A DNA stretch of 64,000 nucleotides from Siderastrea siderea (GCA_964030785.1 OZ034970.1:23126935-23190934), one strand, 5' to 3'; shown: positions 11,771-22,812, numbered from the stretch's first letter. Notes: generated by a model not told the origin, from the letters alone. Numbers and translations: made by a program.

Positions 11771-12849
11771 TAAGAGGGATGGCTGCAGTGTTGGATAAGT
11801 ACTATAAGATTATGTTTGAGCTGTTTGAACTCGACAAACACAACTTTGAACTTGCTTTCAACATTTCATTTGAGAGGGATTACCTCAACTGTTCTAAGGA
11901 ATATCAAGAATGAATCATGAATTGCGACCTGTTTGACGTCATGCCCGTACAAGCTGATATCAGGGTTTAAAGGGTTAAAGGCCAGCTCCTAGTGTGTATT
12001 GGCGGGGTGCATTGTGCACTTCCATGCACCCCAAATCAGCGAAAAAAGTTTGCCACTGAGACCGAAATCAGCATTGGAGAGAAAGTTCACGTCGGAGAAA
12101 GCGAAATCCAGCACTGCACTTAAAGGCTCCAAATAAAATCCAAGACGAGTGCAGTATGTTGTCTTGTTTACGGGACCAAAATACGCAATGGGTCTTCCGT
12201 AAGAATTCTAATAAACTTAAACTACTTCTAAAACTAGCCTTGTCATTCAGGGAACAGGTGTAACAGGAGTTACCAAAATATGCGTGGCTCTCTTGGCAAG
12301 CCCTATTTCCGGACAGCGTTTCCTATTCCCAACAACAAAAGAGGTAGCCCGATTCTCCGCATCAATCAGGCTCGAATTACTTCCTGTTACGTTAAAAACT
12401 CAGTAATTTCATAACTTATTTTTCATTATAACATCATTAAGACCAAGATTTGTTTCGTTTTACAAAAATATGTATTTAAAGTGGGGGATAAAGTGCTTAC
12501 ATGTAACAACATGCTCCACGACGGAAAAAGCAGTTCTAAAACGCGATGAATACGTTGCTTGTAAATTTGACAGATCAAAATTAAGCAAAACTTTTTTGGG
12601 CAAAAACAGTGGATCAGATACGAAATTACGTCACGCATCACAATAACTTTGACACGTTTAACATACACAAGGAAAGTTTTTGGTTTTTTTTTTTTATTTT
12701 AGCCAATTTTACCTCTCCTTCGTGAGAGGTTGTTTGCTCTTCCGATTTTCCTTTGTTTTGCTTTTCAGATTTTCCTACATGAGTGAACAACCCTGACTTT
12801 CGACTTCATCTCTCGACCCAGTAAATAATAAGCACTTTTTGAGTAAGAA
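11771..12849. other. unassigned, probably within the decayed NB-ARC gene
   Basis: After the last NB-ARC-like segment I see no domain. There are AT-rich stretches and a T-run at 12683-12698. The minus-strand ORF at 12426-12668 has no recognisable content. Confidence 0.3.
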
Positions 12850-12928
12850 GGCCAGGAGGGAAAATATTTGACTCGAGGTTGGCATACGTGCGCCATGACT
12901 TAGAGCCAAATATTTTCCCGTCCGGCCA
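12850..12928. repeat. short inverted repeat
   Basis: GGCCAGGAGGGAAAATATTTG at the left is mirrored by CAAATATTTTCCCGTCCGGCC at the right, enclosing about 36 bases. With the similar hairpin at 13471-13536 it brackets the MITE at 13027-13440. Confidence 0.6.
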
Positions 12929-13026
12929 GACCTAAATCTGTCATAAGTATTTTATCATACCATCTTTATTACACTTAATTTTATTGGAAAATTTTAAAAG
13001 GTGCTTTTGAATGCTTTATGAAAGTT

Positions 13027-13440
13027 TAAAGATGATGTCACACGGGCCGATTCGCAACGACGATTTTTAGTGCAACAATGTTTCGCTAAGTGTTGATGCC
13101 GTGTAACATGGGTTCGTGGACGATTTCCTCCGCAATTTGTGCTTTGCAAGGTTTTGAACCAGCTTCAAAAACTTGCAAATTCACTCACGAATTTTGCTCA
13201 AGTTGTTTCGTGTAACATGCCTGTCGTCAACTTTTTGCTCACCTCTGCCAGGACCCTATTCGTCGCCCCCGTTGCGCCCAAAATCGTCCCTTGTCACATA
13301 CATTGAAAATCGACGCTTAGTTGAGCTAAAATTCGCCGTTGCGAATCGTCACGTGTAACATCACCTTCAACTTTTAGCGCAATATTGTTGCATTGCAATA
13401 AAAATCGTCGTTGTGAATCGTCCCATGTAACTTCACCTTA
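13027..13440. mobile_element. 414-bp inverted-repeat MITE
   Basis: The left end (TAAAGATGATGTCACACGGG, continuing through CGATTCGCAACGACGATTTTTA) is mirrored with mismatches by the right end, whose inverse starts TAAGGTGAAGTTACATGGGA. The core has several internal copies of CGTGTAACAT. No ORF and no clear target duplication. Confidence 0.65.
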
Positions 13441-13470
13441 GGTACGCGCGCACTAAATGAACAAATGACG

Positions 13471-13536
13471 TGTGTAGGGCCGGACGGCTTTCTCCGGACC
13501 AGCTTGCATCAACGTTAACCCGTCCGGCCCTACACA
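13471..13536. repeat. short inverted repeat
   Basis: TGTGTAGGGCCGGACGG pairs with CCGTCCGGCCCTACACA around a 32-base loop. It may be a foldback remnant. The related GGCC/CCGGACGG ends at 12850-12928 suggest that both derive from one split element. Confidence 0.6.
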
Positions 13537-14760
13537 AGTCAGCCGGATAGCCAGTGCCTTTTCAATAGGATTGCGTCAGCGGGGCCGCACGGTGGTATTT
13601 CCACCATTTGAAAACCCCATCATAAAAATACAAAAATCATAACCTTAATTCGTGCAAAAGTATCACAAATATTTGTTTGACAGAGAGCTACGTAGTTCAT
13701 TTTTCAAATTCTTCACCCAAACTTGGCTCTTCTGGGTCAAAATTTAGATGAAACCATGCTATTTGAGGCGCTGTAAACAAAGACGTTTTCTGAAAACAAT
13801 TTCACCTTCCTTCACGTTATCTTGAAAACCCCACCTCCAACAAAATTGGGAAAGGCACCACTTGAGAAATGAGAATCAAAGACATCGTTGGAAAAAGTCT
13901 TTCTTTGTAGGAACGCGTTTCTGACGAGAAGTGGCTGATTCTGGGCTCGTTTTGGAAACATACTGTAACATGAAGGGGAACCCTACAAAACATCGATCTT
14001 TGACGTCAATACCCTTGTCACTTGTGATGGAAATAGCTAATAAGATTGTTGTTTAATTTATACACGTTAAACGCTATTTTACACTTCTACCGACCTCTAA
14101 GCATAAACCTTCGGGACTTTTACTATCTATAGATCTGGTTAAGGAAGCTCAATGTTTATGTGATCTGGACTGGCATTGGATGAAATGAAATCGGAAGTGT
14201 TTAAATCTATACCACCTTGGTTTCCAATTTGTTCAGTTGCAAATGAAAAATTATTATTTTTTTGTAATTTAGTATTTTTATTTTCCATAATTACAATTAC
14301 AACTACAATTACAATAACAGTTACAATTACAATATTACAATATTACAAGATTACTTTTACAAGTATAATAAAAGTTACAGTTTTACACACACACACTCAC
14401 ACACTCAAAAAGGCATTACGTACACAATTATTACAGTTTTTGAAAAAAAATGAGAAAGGAGGAGAAACACTTTCAAAATTTTCCTTCACTGAATGCTTGG
14501 CAAGATTTTTTCCATTTCTCATAGTGCTTAAGAAGCTTATTATGTTTAGTTGCAATTTGTCGCTCTATTTGATAGACTGTCTTGGTCTTGGCTATGAAAA
14601 CTTTTAACGACGGATTCGTGCTGTTTAATTACTTGGCAATCAGTAAATCTCAAACTCCCTCTCGCAGAGATTTGCTTCTAGAGAAGGAGAGAGTCGTCTC
14701 CACGGAAGAATGACGTCCGCTCGGTATCCTTGCCCTTCAATTTGGTCTGCTGAATGAGTC
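13537..14760. other. unassigned DNA with ACAATT-rich simple sequence
   Basis: About 14280-14400 is a low-complexity stretch of ACAATTAC-type and CACACA repeats. The 143-residue ORF across it is repeat-derived. No domain is recognised elsewhere in the interval. Confidence 0.4.
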
Positions 14761-15880
14761 TTGAGTTCTTTTCCTGTTTTGTTAGGTTATCTTTTTCGTG
14801 CAGAGATGAGGTGGATAGATCTCCAAGGATGGAAGAATGCAATGCAAACCCTTATGATGGCAGAAGGTTCATGGCAGACAGTCTTCGACGAGTTGAAAAG
14901 TAGCGACTATTACAGACTAACCAGAGGTTCGTACTTTTTTGTGGAAGGAGAAATATAGTACAGAGCAGGCAATGCGCCAAAAGCTCTTAAAAGCTTGTTT
15001 CATTCTCTGTAAATATTGGAAGAGCTCTTAAAAAAACCACACGAGCACGAAAAGATGCTTAAATGCAATTGGCAACTGTTACAACAATCATGGCAACGCT
15101 ACGCAAGCAATGAAGTTTTACACAAGAGGTTTGAAAATGAGAAAGGAGCTCTCAGGTTCAAGTAATCATTTGCATCTTCCTATTTTAAAGGGTCAAATAG
15201 GAACAGTATACCGCTGTCAGAAGTAGTATGACAAGGCCACAGTCAGTGCTATCAAGAAGCCTTAGAGCTCTCTAAGGGACTAAAAAGTTCAGGAATCGTA
15301 CATTTGGCTCCGGCTATTTTACAGAAATATAGCAAATGCTTACTTGCAGCAGAGGAAAGGCGAAAACGTGCAAGCCAGCGATGGTTGGTTACGAGTTAAG
15401 AAGAGACATCTTGGGCAGCCATCTTCTCACGGCAAGGAGTGCTTTCTTATTGGGATTAATTTACCGAGAGCTTGATGAATTTCAGTTGACGAAGCTGAAG
15501 ATGTTTTGGCTGAGGCGTGGAGGATCGAAAACTCCCTAGGAAACTGCAACCACAGTGAGGTGAGAGACAGGATCGTGCGACGAGGAAATTCTCACGGAGA
15601 ACAGCAAGAAAGAGTTTCAGAGAGAAGCTTTGGAATTTTAACAAAGTTTGTGAAGGAAGGAAAAGATTTCTCCTATGCTAACAAAACTGTCATTGATGAG
15701 CTAAACAAAGTTCTCAGTAAGTCTGGTGATAGCGTAATGGTTAAGAAGCATAAGTCGAAAGCCTCAAGGTTTTATGAAATGGTTTGGACATCTCCAGACC
15801 TTCAAATACTTTATATCATAGATACTGAGATTTCCTCACGTAAAAAAGATTACGTAAAAATGATACGTAAAATGCATTAG
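14761..15880 (+). pseudogene. TPR-region relic of an NB-ARC-TPR gene
   Basis: Pieces in different frames resemble the tetratricopeptide arrays that follow NB-ARC in cnidarian proteins. At 15380-15480 the frame reads YELRRDILGSHLLTARS followed by FLLGLIYREL, matching the usual 'RR..LG.H..TA.S...LG..Y' periodicity. At 15506-15880 a longer open stretch continues with HGEQQERVSERSFGILTKF and a basic tail. Intervening stops and frame shifts mean it cannot be translated as one unit. It lies in the same orientation as, and 3 kb downstream of, the NB-ARC core, consistent with one gene split by decay and insertions. Confidence 0.5.
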
Positions 15881-15884
15881 CCAA

Positions 15885-15976
15885 TAGGAAACGCGAACGA
15901 TGAAAACTCACTAGTGAAAAAACGTCGTTCGTCCAATCACAAACGCGAACGACGAAAACTCACTAGTGAACAACAT
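15885..15976. repeat. two tandem copies of about 44 bp
   Basis: AACGCGAACGATGAAAACTC is followed by ACTAGTGAA, then repeated as AACGCGAACGACGAAAACTC and ACTAGTGAA. It lies directly upstream of the Crypton-type gene start, possibly in its leader. Confidence 0.7.
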
Positions 15977-16018
15977 CGCATCGCGATTTCAATTGTCGTC
16001 CATTTTCGTCTCGGCGAC

Positions 16019-17370
16019 ATGGCGGAGGCAACTGCTTCAAGGTTTGCGTCTTTAGACGACACAATTGAGTCGTTTATTGAAGAGCATGAAAACCCCAACA
16101 CGGTGAAAAAAAACAAAACGAGAGGTTGCTTTGTTGACAGTGTTCCTTCAAACAAAAGGAGAAACACGCGAGATAGCAGAAATTCCTCCTGTTGAGTTGA
16201 ATGAACTTCTCAGCGAATTCATATTAAGCGTCCGCACAAAGGAAGGGCAAGAATACGAGCCGTCTTCGCTCCGAGGGATGGTAGCGAGTTTTGAAAGGCA
16301 CCTTAAAAGAAAATCCTATCCAGTTAGCATCATCAATGACCTAGCATTTGAAAAGTTAAGAAAAACACTCCAGTCTAAACAGAAACAGCTCAAGAAACAG
16401 GGAAGAGGAAACAAGCCTAATGCATCGGTGGCTCTAACAGAGGATGAAATAAAACTTCTCTTCGACAAAGGCCTCCTCGGTGTATCAAGTCCTGAAGCCA
16501 TTTTAAACACCCTGTGGCTGAACAACAGCCTCCATTTTGGGCTTTGAGGAGTAAAAGAGCACCATGATATGCGCTGGGGCGATGTAAAGTTGTGCAAAAC
16601 AGACCAGGGTGTTGAATACTTGGAGTTCAACGAGCGCCAAACGAAAACAAGAACTGGCGCCGACCACCGCGATGTGAGACCCTTCGCACCAAAAATGTTT
16701 TCAACTGATGGTAGCGAAAAAGATCCGGTAGCAGTTTACAAACTTTTTGTTCAGAAAAGACCGGAAAAAATGAAAGATCCCGACGCTCCGTTTTACATTG
16801 ATTGCAGTTAACAACGTATCGATGAAATCGAAACCTTCGAATTCTGAAAAGTGCTGGTTCAAATGCAACGCGGTCGGCACCAACAAACTCGGGGGTCTTA
16901 TGAAAGAAATGTCAAAGAAAGCGGGTCTTCAGAACGATAAACTCCGCAATCACAGCGCTAGGAAAACCATGATTCAAACCCTCAGTGAAAATAATGTGCC
17001 ACCGACACAAATCGCACAGCTCTCCGGCCACAAAAACCTGAAAAGTATTGAAAACTACAGTCACCTCAGCACAAAACAACAAATGCATATGTCAAATGTA
17101 CTGGCAAACATTTCTTGTGAGTGTTCAAGCATCACTCCATTCACTCCGACTGTAACTCCGTCAACTTCAGCTGTATTTCGACCAGAAGGAGCCTGTCGCT
17201 TCAGTAACCCTGGCCAACAGTCTATGGCTTTATTCTCGGGTGCAGTCATTCATGGAGGACAGTTTTCTGTGACCATCAACACTGTGAATCAATCGCCACC
17301 GCTTCCTCCTCCCTCGGAAAAGCGACAATGGAAAAGAATCAGAGTCTCTAGCGATTCAGATGATGACTAA
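16019..17370 (+). pseudogene. Crypton-type tyrosine recombinase, disrupted
   Basis: The frame starts with MAEATASRFASLDDTIESF at 16019, shifts near 16140, runs to a stop at about 16545, resumes at about 16569 and shifts again near 16800. The last piece carries the recombinase C-terminal signature: the HxxR box (NHSARKTM), then LSGHKNLKSIENYSHL with the conserved His and the nucleophilic Tyr. This is the DUF3504-like tyrosine recombinase fold of Cryptons. A Ser/Thr/Pro-rich tail and an acidic end (SDSDDD) follow. Two frameshifts and an internal stop make it non-functional as read. It is unlike the second recombinase at 20.8 kb in sequence, so the two are different lineages. One or two breaks could instead be sequencing errors, since the remainder is well preserved. 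Confidence 0.75.
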
Positions 17371-17753
17371 GACACTGTAGGCTTTTGCATACAGTTTTCT
17401 TGACTTTGTTGTATTATACTGATTTGGTAATAGTTCGCTTGCGTTGTCGTTGTGTTATTCAGCGTATACCGCTGTTTTATAATATCTGATTTATAAACAT
17501 TAAATTTGAACTTATAAGCCTCAGTCAGGTTTTTTTTTTCAACTGAAAAATGTTTATAAAAGTTGTGAAGGTATAAACTGACGTTTTATTTCTTGTGTTA
17601 CTTCATTAAATATTTGATTTTGAAAGAGAAACTGATGTTTTAGTTATTCTAGTTTTACACGCATACATTGCAGTTGAATGGGTTCCCTAAACATGCGCGT
17701 AAGATTGACAAAATTTGACTTTTCAAAAATCTCAGTATCTATAAAATAAACAA
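17371..17753. other. 3' flank of the recombinase relic
   Basis: AT-rich DNA with no supported coding. Possible polyadenylation context near 17495-17515 (ATTAAATTTG). Confidence 0.3.
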
Positions 17754-17904
17754 ATTACACCATGGAAAATGCTTTGTACGATTTTTTATTCACTCGTTGA
17801 GTTGTATCAGAAAACTCACTCGTTCGCTGCGCTCACTCGTTCGTTTTCTGATACTACTCAACTCGTGAATAAAAATCGTACCCGCGCATTTTCCATGGAG
17901 TAAT
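17754..17904. mobile_element. 151-bp foldback element
   Basis: Nearly perfect inverted repeat. ATTACACCATGGAAAATG at the left is mirrored by CATTTTCCATGGAGTAAT at the right. The arms continue through TACGATTTTTTATTCACTCG to a centre at GCGCTCACTCG. It has no coding capacity and is a hairpin MITE. Confidence 0.75.
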
Positions 17905-18229
17905 CTCTATGTCCCATTGTCAAAGGAAAGATGTTCTACAAAAAATCTTGGATCTATTCAATTCGCTTGTTAAGAGAGAACTTTGCAAGAAACATCAAAT
18001 TTAAGCACTCCCTTTTTACGAAAACAAGTGAGAAGAAAAGACATCGATTACAACACAGGACCAAAAGGAAATCCTCTACTCGCTTAAAGACCTGGCTAAG
18101 TCACTGGGTGATGAAGTAAAGGAAGAAAAAAAAAAGGAAATTGTACGAGGTACCGTGAGATATTGATTAAAATCTTTTAAACCGTTAATGGTTAGTCAAG
18201 AGATGAAAAAAAAGCGACTGTACGTTTCC

Positions 18230-18900
18230 TTCAATACCTTGAGGGAAAACGAACACTTGCAAGCATAAGCGCAAACAGCTTTGTTAACATATTGTTCAGA
18301 GTCATCTAAAATAAGTGTTGTATCATATGCATATTGACTTAATTTCTTTCCCATTTACAATTATACCGCCAATTTCTTTCCTTTTGCGTATAGCTTCAGC
18401 TATAGGATAGCCTCAGGATGGATAAGGTGACAAGGGGAACTCTTTCCTAACTCCCCTACTAGGCAGGGGGGGGGGGATCCAGGAGGAGGGTTGAGGGGGT
18501 TGCAACCCCCACTATAAGAAGTTAAAAGTACTGGAAATGCAGTTTAAACGGCGCTAGTTTACAATCTACATTTTCAAAATTGTCTGATGTAGACCGCCCC
18601 CTGACCCCCCATAGGGACACACGCCAACTGACAACCCCTCCTTTCGTAAAATCCTGGATCCGCCCCCTCTAGGCTAGAAGAAATTTCTCGCCCAGAATAC
18701 AGCTTTCAACGTTGCAGTAAAAAGCCTTTGTCCACTTAATCAACGATGAACCAGAATTAAAATACCTAGGGGTTTCACGGAGAAAGGTCCATTCCACGGT
18801 ATCAAAAGCTTTTCAAAACCAAGGAAAAAAGCGGATTATTCTCTCCTATGAATCCATCTTTAACGAAGCCCGTTTGATCATCTGATACAAGCTTACTATA
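18230..18900 (-). pseudogene. decayed LINE reverse transcriptase
   Basis: Minus-strand translation gives the order expected for a non-LTR reverse transcriptase, in pieces. From 18900 down: SDDQTGFVKDGFIGEN, then a region matching the DFEKAFDTVEW block near 18800. After an inserted MITE come FPLSPYPS, AEAIRKRKEIGGIIVNGKEI and, one frame over, YAYDTTLILDDSE, the active-site motif with the first Asp replaced by Tyr. Several stops and shifts are present. Clade is L1-like by the wording of the PLSPYLF and ADDT motifs; this is tentative. Confidence 0.7.
18465..18668. mobile_element. 204-bp MITE inserted in the LINE relic
   Basis: AGGGGG...GGATCC at the left end is mirrored by GGATCCGCCCCCT at the right. 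The target duplication CTAGGC is present on both sides (18459-18464 and 18669-18674). Removing it rejoins the two reverse-transcriptase halves in order. Confidence 0.7.
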
Positions 18901-18904
18901 GCTT

Positions 18905-19170
18905 CTGGGGGGACAGGGGGGTTTAAACCTCCCGCTTCCCGTACCCTTTAATCCCGGTTCCCGCCCTGTATTTGTTGGCTCCCGCCTCTTTGCATTTTTC
19001 GATTGCGAAATATTGCGCAATGTTGCGTAATTTTTTCCTTTTTCTCCCGCTACCCGCCACCCGCCGCCTTAGGAATTCCGCTTCCCGCCCCCGTCTTCTC
19101 TCGCCTCCCGTATACCTTCCGCCCCCGTTTCTCCCGGATTCCCGCCCCCCTGTCCCCCCCCCCCCCCCCC
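18905..19170. repeat. CCCG-rich low-complexity tract
   Basis: Repeated units such as TCCCGCTTCCCG, CCCGCCACCCGCC and CTCCCGTATACC, ending in a run of C. The ORFs on both strands are compositional. Its origin is unknown. Confidence 0.7.
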
Positions 19171-19748
19171 ACCACGTAGCTTTTGTAGCAAACTTGTTAT
19201 CGCAAGTCAATTACTGGTTTGCACGCGACGTCATTAAATTCTTAAATCAAAACTCACTAGGCCTGCTAAATTTTTATCGTCACCGGGTGTAGAAACGCCT
19301 AAAAATACATCTTTTCACAAGTTTCCAGCTCGATATCATCCTTTGTGTTTAAAATACAGCATCTTGAATTTTCGAAATTGCCGTCCAGTGCGCGACATCA
19401 AGATGGCGCCGTGACAAAGCTGTCCCGCTTGAAAAAAGCTCTCTTCTTATTATTTTTAGCAGTTTGAACAGTTCAAGTGTTAGGAGAGATATTAATGTAA
19501 TGTATCCTAGCTCATGAGGGAAAAGTAATCGCTCTCATAACAAAAGTGAGTTCCAGATGTTTTCATTGATTTCCGACCGCCATGTTGGTGTCCCTCGGAA
19601 GGACACCAATATGGCGGCTGCATACTGAGCCCTAAAAATTTGCTTCCAATGTTTCGGAAAATAACTCAAATAACGGTGTACTGCACAGACCTGAGGCTTA
19701 ATTGTTTATTTATTAATCTTTTGTAACATTTGAAATTCGTAACTTCTG
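19171..19748. other. unassigned
   Basis: No domain or element end is recognised. There is a short inverted pair around 19583-19617 (CCATGTTGGTGTCC and GGACACCAATATGG). Confidence 0.35.
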
Positions 19749-20280
19749 TTATTGAATGGTTTCGAATTTTTTTATTGCATGACAGTAAAAACCAGCAATA
19801 GGGTTGTTGAGGTTCTTTCTAATTATCCGCTCGAGAATCTTCTGCTCTAACCAGTCAGTAAATAAGCTGATTAAATTGTCATCAACGAGAAACATATAAA
19901 AATCAGCACGGCATATTTCATTGAATTGGTTAGCAAAAGATTGCCAAAGCTGGTCAGACAGTTCCTCCAAGAACGAGTAGCAGTTAAGAGGTATGAGAGT
20001 TTCAACCCCGATTCCTCCATGCGAAAGCAACCAGCTCTCCAGGATTCCAAGGTTTGTTGCGGCGTCGGCTGTTACGGTGCTGGCGCCGTTGTCAAGATAC
20101 AAAAACTGGTTTTTTGCTCACTTCTTGCATAATCGTCGGCTTCGTAAACGTCTTTACCAGCGGATTTGACAGTCGGGTGTTTTATTAGCGAAAAGGATCC
20201 GTTGATTGGAGCCCACCGTGTGTCGCCAGCCACATTGCCGCTGTCTGCAAAGATAAGCGTTGTACCCATCAAAATTGTCC
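19749..20280 (-). pseudogene. broken ORF of unknown function
   Basis: Two overlapping minus-strand frames look like one protein split by a frameshift near 20090. The upstream part contains TLIFADSGNVAGDTRWAPIN. The downstream part contains DNGASTVTADAATNLGILES and ends with NPIAGFYCHAIKKF. Composition is protein-like (aromatics spread, no repeats) and the second part is open for 117 residues, but I recognise no domain. It lies between a LINE relic and the second recombinase, so it may belong to a mobile element. Confidence 0.4.
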
Positions 20281-20427
20281 CGGTCTGTTACAAAACACTT
20301 ATGGACGCCTTCATAATGGTGCTAGTTGTTGCCCGGAAACGTGAGCGGTGTGACCAGATTGAATTGGACATTCTCCGGCTTTTCGAGATAGCCCAGTGTA
20401 CTCAACACCGTCGTATATTTATGTACT

Positions 20428-20578
20428 ATTTCAAAAACGAGTGCGAGGGTTTCATCAGGTTTCCAAACACGAGAAAACATTTGAAACCACGAGGCCGCAG
20501 GCCGAGTGGTTTTATCGTTTTCGAGTGTTTGGAAACCTGATGAAACCCGAAGCACGAGTTTTTGAAATTACTTCTCCA
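20428..20578. mobile_element. 151-bp foldback element
   Basis: ATTTCAAAAACGAGTGCGAG plus TTTCATCAGGTTTCCAAACA on the left are mirrored on the right by TGTTTGGAAACCTGATGAAA and CACGAGTTTTTGAAAT, with a GAGGCCGCAGGCC centre. Non-coding hairpin MITE. Confidence 0.75.
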
Positions 20579-20790
20579 ACAAAAAAAATTAGAAGCACTT
20601 ATCATTTTAATGAGTTTTCTCGATTCAAATATTCTATTTGTGGATCGTAATCAACGCTTTGAGGCGTTGATTGAGATCCCGTCGCCGACGTGCTAGTGTG
20701 TGAAATTATTCTTGCATTTAATGCAACGTTTTTCAGTCTTGTTGTTTGTCCGGTTCGAAGCAAACACGTTGCTTTGAATTCACAAGCCAA

Positions 20791-22148
20791 ATGGCAGAAA
20801 TGGCAGAGTACAGATTTAGAGCTGCCAAAACTTTTGAACAAGAAGAAAAGTGTGTGGCCAGCGCTATTCCGAAGTCTACCCAATATAAAAACAAATGGGC
20901 GGTTGGAATTTTTGAACAATGGCAAAAAGTCCGAGTTCCTAAAGTAGCAACGTTGGAACCAGGCGGTCTATTTAAAAATTACGATCTGCACAAAGTTCAG
21001 TCCTTGGAATTTCCGTTGCTTGAAATGGATGCTTTAAGCCTCAATTATTGGCTGGCAAAGTTTATCCAAGAAGTTGCTAAACCATCAAAGGAAAGATACC
21101 CACCCAGAACCATATATCAGATTGTGTGCGGAATACGTCGATTCATGGAGGAAAAGAATGCAAACTTGGATTTCAATCTCCTCGATGCATCAGACAAAAG
21201 GTGCAGTAGTGTTGCTTTCATTGTCATAATTTGCTCTCATATTGTTATAGTCCAGCTGAATTCAAGGTTATGTTTATTTTCTTGTAGGTTCTAGCTATCT
21301 TGCGTCGTGTTCTTGACGCGGAAATGAAGGAAGGGACAAGACTTGGGATTGGAATTGCGAACAAGAAAGAAGAAAAGCAACCTGTCAATGAAGAGGACGA
21401 AAGGAAATTTTGGACATTAGGGTTGTTAGGAAATCACCAAGCTAAGTCGTTATTGAATACCGTTTATTTTTATAACGGGAAGTTATTTGGCCTCCGTGCT
21501 AGCGAGCATAGGAGTATTAGTTTAAATAATTTTGAAATTGGCGATAACCATATTCGGTTTGAGGAGAACGTCTCGAAGACGTTCCATGGGGGCTTACTGG
21601 ATCTCAAGTATGAGCCACGTGTTGTAAGACATATTTGTCACGAAGTTGGTGAAAAGCACGACCCCTGTCTAGTTGACATGTATCGTTTGTATGTCGGTCT
21701 AGTTGAATGCATTGGTAAAGATATGGAAGCCTTCTATTTTAGGCCGAATGCAAAAAAATTTTCATTCGATAAATCGCCTGTGGGTGTTAATACGTTAAAT
21801 CAAATTTTGCCAGATATGTGCAAAGCCGCAGGGCTGAAACGGAAGACCTCCCACTCCCTACGGGTTACATGTGCCTCTACTCTGTTTAATGCAGGGGTTG
21901 ATAGTAAACTAATCCGCGATAGAACTGGGCACAAGTCAGATTCTCTTCTTAAGTACGAAAAACCAGAGGAGAAAGTTATTTCTAAAGTAAGCGCTATTTT
22001 AGGGCCGAAGTGTGCGAGCCAGGATAAAAATGAACCAAATGACAAGGTCATGCCTATTCAGAAGGAATTTAATTTAGAGAAGGATACAGCTTTTTGTTTT
22101 GGTGACTTTAATAACTGCAACGTCACATTCAACGTTAATAGCAAATAA
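20791..22148 (+). CDS. DUF3504/Crypton-like tyrosine recombinase, nearly intact
   Basis: The first frame (ATG at 20791, MAEMAEYRFRAAKTF) carries an N-terminal SAM-like DNA-binding region, open to about 21200. A second frame from about 21290 to 22148 holds the catalytic domain: FGLRASEHRSI (first catalytic Arg), SHSLRVTC (His-x-x-Arg), IRDRTGHKSDSLLKYEKP (His and nucleophile Tyr). All catalytic residues are present, with no stop in the 280-residue domain. The gap 21201-21290 looks like a short intron ending in TTTTCTTGTAG. The plain GT donor at 21201 does not keep frame. A GC donor at 21203 with acceptor after GTTCTAG does. A polyadenylation-like AATAAA follows at 22181. The protein would cut and rejoin DNA like Cryptons, or be a domesticated relative. 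Confidence 0.7.
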
Positions 22149-22149
22149 G

Positions 22150-22614
22150 CTTTATTTAATGTATGAACTTTGAAATGTGTGAATAAATAAATTTGTTGAT
22201 GTCCATGTTTTCGTCTTGCCTTTTGAATATGCAGATTAAGAAACAATTTACACACGGGTTTGAAATCGTTTCTAAACGCGTGTGGTTTTCAACTCGTTTT
22301 TCATTGGGTTTCTAAACTCATCCACCTGACCAGAATGGGCCGTTCTGGTAGGCTGATAACAATATGAATAATTAATGAGTTTGAGAAGGAAAAAATAAAA
22401 TCGTTTAAAGTTGGTGTGCCAAAATTTGGCTCATATTTAAATTTTCCTCTCGTTTTCGCTTTCTTTTCTTTTTGTCGGCGCCGTGCTAGGCAATGTTTTT
22501 GACTGAAGTTGGTTTGACAAAATTTGGTCCAGTTTTAACCTTGCATCCTGCGACATTGTCGGCTCCTGCGGTTTCGCATAATTTTTTTAATCTTATCAGA
22601 CCCCCTTTTCACTA
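22150..22614. other. 3' flank, no gene seen
   Basis: Contains the likely polyadenylation signal of the recombinase gene (22181). At 22250-22330 there is a GTTTGAAATCGTTTCTAAAC/GGGTTTCTAAAC pair of uncertain meaning. Confidence 0.35.
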
Positions 22615-22803
22615 CTAGCCCACTTGTGTGGCCTTTTCTGCGATGCTTTTTGCGACTTTTGTCGCGCCGCTTTTGAATACTTTCCTGATGGTCATAAGGG
22701 TGTCTCGAACCACGCCCGAACCTTTGTACTTGTAGCGATACCCTCCAGCGCGTTCGTCAAAGACCTTTCCCACTCGCTCGGGTGATTCACCAATATATAT
22801 CAA
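22615..22803 (-). CDS. small basic protein, Polinton/adintovirus-type candidate
   Basis: A 62-residue frame with a Gly/Tyr-rich start and the basic, amphipathic segment TIRKVFKSGATKVAKS. Small basic proteins of this kind sit beside capsid genes in Maverick/Polinton and adintovirus-like genomes, where some act as core or membrane-active proteins. Here the assignment rests on position (9 bases from the next virion-type ORF, same strand) and composition. It may be part of a longer broken ORF. Confidence 0.35.
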   Translation of the reverse strand: MIYIGESPERVGKVFDERAGGYRYKYKGSGVVRDTLMTIRKVFKSGATKVAKSIAEKATQVG

Positions 22804-22812
22804 GAAGAAATT

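Noticed and set aside
18923..19292. Gly/Arg-rich and Pro-rich ORFs near 19 kb
   Set aside because: Compositional artefacts of the CCCG-rich tract.
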